NCBI GenBank assembly: GCA_023653785.1 | Contig: JAMKCH010088089.1 | Location: 19,307 to 83,306 of the forward strand | Source of the DNA: Ophioderma brevispina | Lineage: Eukaryota; Echinodermata; Ophiuroidea; Amphilepidida; Ophiodermatidae | Direction: 5' to 3' | Length of the DNA: 64,000 nucleotides | Part shown: in pieces, positions 63,415-64,000 of the stretch | How positions within the stretch are numbered: position 1 is the stretch's first letter | Layout: each line of letters starts with the position of its first letter | The notes under the pieces: generated by a model | Seen by the model: the letters and a program-made list of their open reading frames with translations, nothing else | Databases searched by the model: none | What the model was told of the DNA's origin: nothing | Translations under genes and position numbers: made by a program

Positions 63415-63770
63415 GGAGCGGTCATTTGAAGTACAAGCACCCCTGGTATACTCTGGAGGTGTCTTTTAGTGTACTGGCATGTGACTTCTGGGTACACAGG
63501 TAGCAACTGGGGACCCGTCAGTCACCTCTCAGTCCCCCGAGACTAAGAGTTGACCAGGAAGTTCCACCTGAAGTGACACAATGAATGAAATACTATGCAA
63601 GTGCTTGTGGGTGGGGACTCTGGAGTACCTCCAGCAGGGTGGCACAAGGTACTTCAAAGTTCCTACTTCATTGCCATCTTCAGATTTTTGGACACCTGGT
63701 AGATACTGCTCATGGAGTGACACTTTGGTGACTTTCATAGGGAATTTGCCTGTGTACATGTAACTAAAAC
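63415..63770. other. Second GTAC-rich patch
   Basis: GAAGTACAAG, GTGTACTGGC, GGGTACACAGG, GGAGTACCTCC, AAGGTACTTC and TGTGTACATG occur within about 340 bases. The style matches 43470-45150. Open frames on both strands (82 and 60 codons) are not recognised. Confidence 0.45.
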
Positions 63771-63898
63771 CTTTCAAAAAGAGATAATCATTTAGATTGA
63801 CATCTTAGAGTGGACCTTATTAAGGGGAACAGGTGTGGATGTAGGACCTGTAAAAGTACGTTAAAATGCCGCAATATCCTGATACAGTCCCATAATAT

Positions 63899-64000
63899 GG
63901 TTTCACACCACTAAATACTGGTCCCATTCGTTCCTGTACAAAATGGGCGAGATGAAAACGTAATTTTCTCCTCAATGGAACATCTCAGACCTTAAAGCTA
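63899..64000 (-). repeat. 102-bp repeat at window edge (truncated)
   Basis: Inverted partner of 28502-28603, cut by the end of the window. Differences are one transition and one transversion. Confidence 0.93.

Larger units (their letters stand above)
61069..64000 (+). other. Downstream of ZC4H2: probable 3' UTR and flank
   Basis: No further gene is recognised. AATAAA at 62787-62792 is a possible polyadenylation signal, but there are several AT-rich candidates and no way to choose. A TTAA-flanked element (61464-61831), a GTAC-rich tract (63415-63770) and a truncated repeat at the right edge (63899-64000) are listed separately. Confidence 0.4.

Overview
The window is eukaryotic, AT-rich and almost wholly non-coding. 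It has no operons, rRNA or CRISPR, and is dense in dispersed repeats, foldback elements, non-LTR retrotransposon remnants and microsatellites. The repeats and the one recognisable gene suggest a marine invertebrate, possibly a deuterostome. That taxonomic guess is an inference, not a demonstration.

One gene can be recognised: an orthologue of ZC4H2, the C4H2-type zinc-finger coiled-coil nuclear protein, on the + strand and filling nearly the whole window. Five coding exons are visible at 929-987, 56301-56472, 58343-58512, 59796-59962 and 60949-61068, with GT/AG borders. Intron 1 is about 55.3 kb and makes up most of the window. Exons 1 and 2 read cleanly and join in frame. Exons 3, 4 and 5 keep their splice sites, family motifs and final stop, but the frame jumps within each of them and the Cys codons of the first zinc-finger pair are damaged. 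The two explanations are small sequencing/assembly indels in this part of the contig or a decaying duplicate; the pattern fits the first better.

Layout: 1-95, end of a LINE-like element; about 480-540, a perfect 18-bp inverted repeat upstream of exon 1; 929-987, exon 1; 988-56300, intron 1. Intron 1 holds TTAA-flanked foldback elements of several families (about 4.95, 23.0, 29.6, 31.3, 39.2, 39.8, 40.1, 41.1, 44.3, 49.6 and 54.9 kb), a 288-bp element with 58-bp inverted ends (15.7 kb), a 1-kb mariner-like non-autonomous element (27.0 kb), nested inverted repeats (16.9-18.2 kb), a long imperfect palindrome (46.1-46.8 kb), LINE C-terminal remnants (2.85, 51.5 and 55.5 kb), two tRNA-like SINE heads (3.2 and 53.3 kb), an almost identical 256-bp duplication (6.2/7.3 kb), and tracts with odd word usage (GTAC-rich 43.5-45.1 kb, GTAGC-rich 24.1-24.8 kb, purine-only 19.4-19.8 kb). 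From 56.3 to 61.1 kb are exons 2-5 with further elements in their introns, and 61.1-64.0 kb is 3' UTR or flank with more repeats.

I see no new multi-gene system. The points most worth checking are the broken 3' half of ZC4H2, the concentration of TTAA elements in its first intron, and several tracts whose word bias no ordinary repeat class explains.
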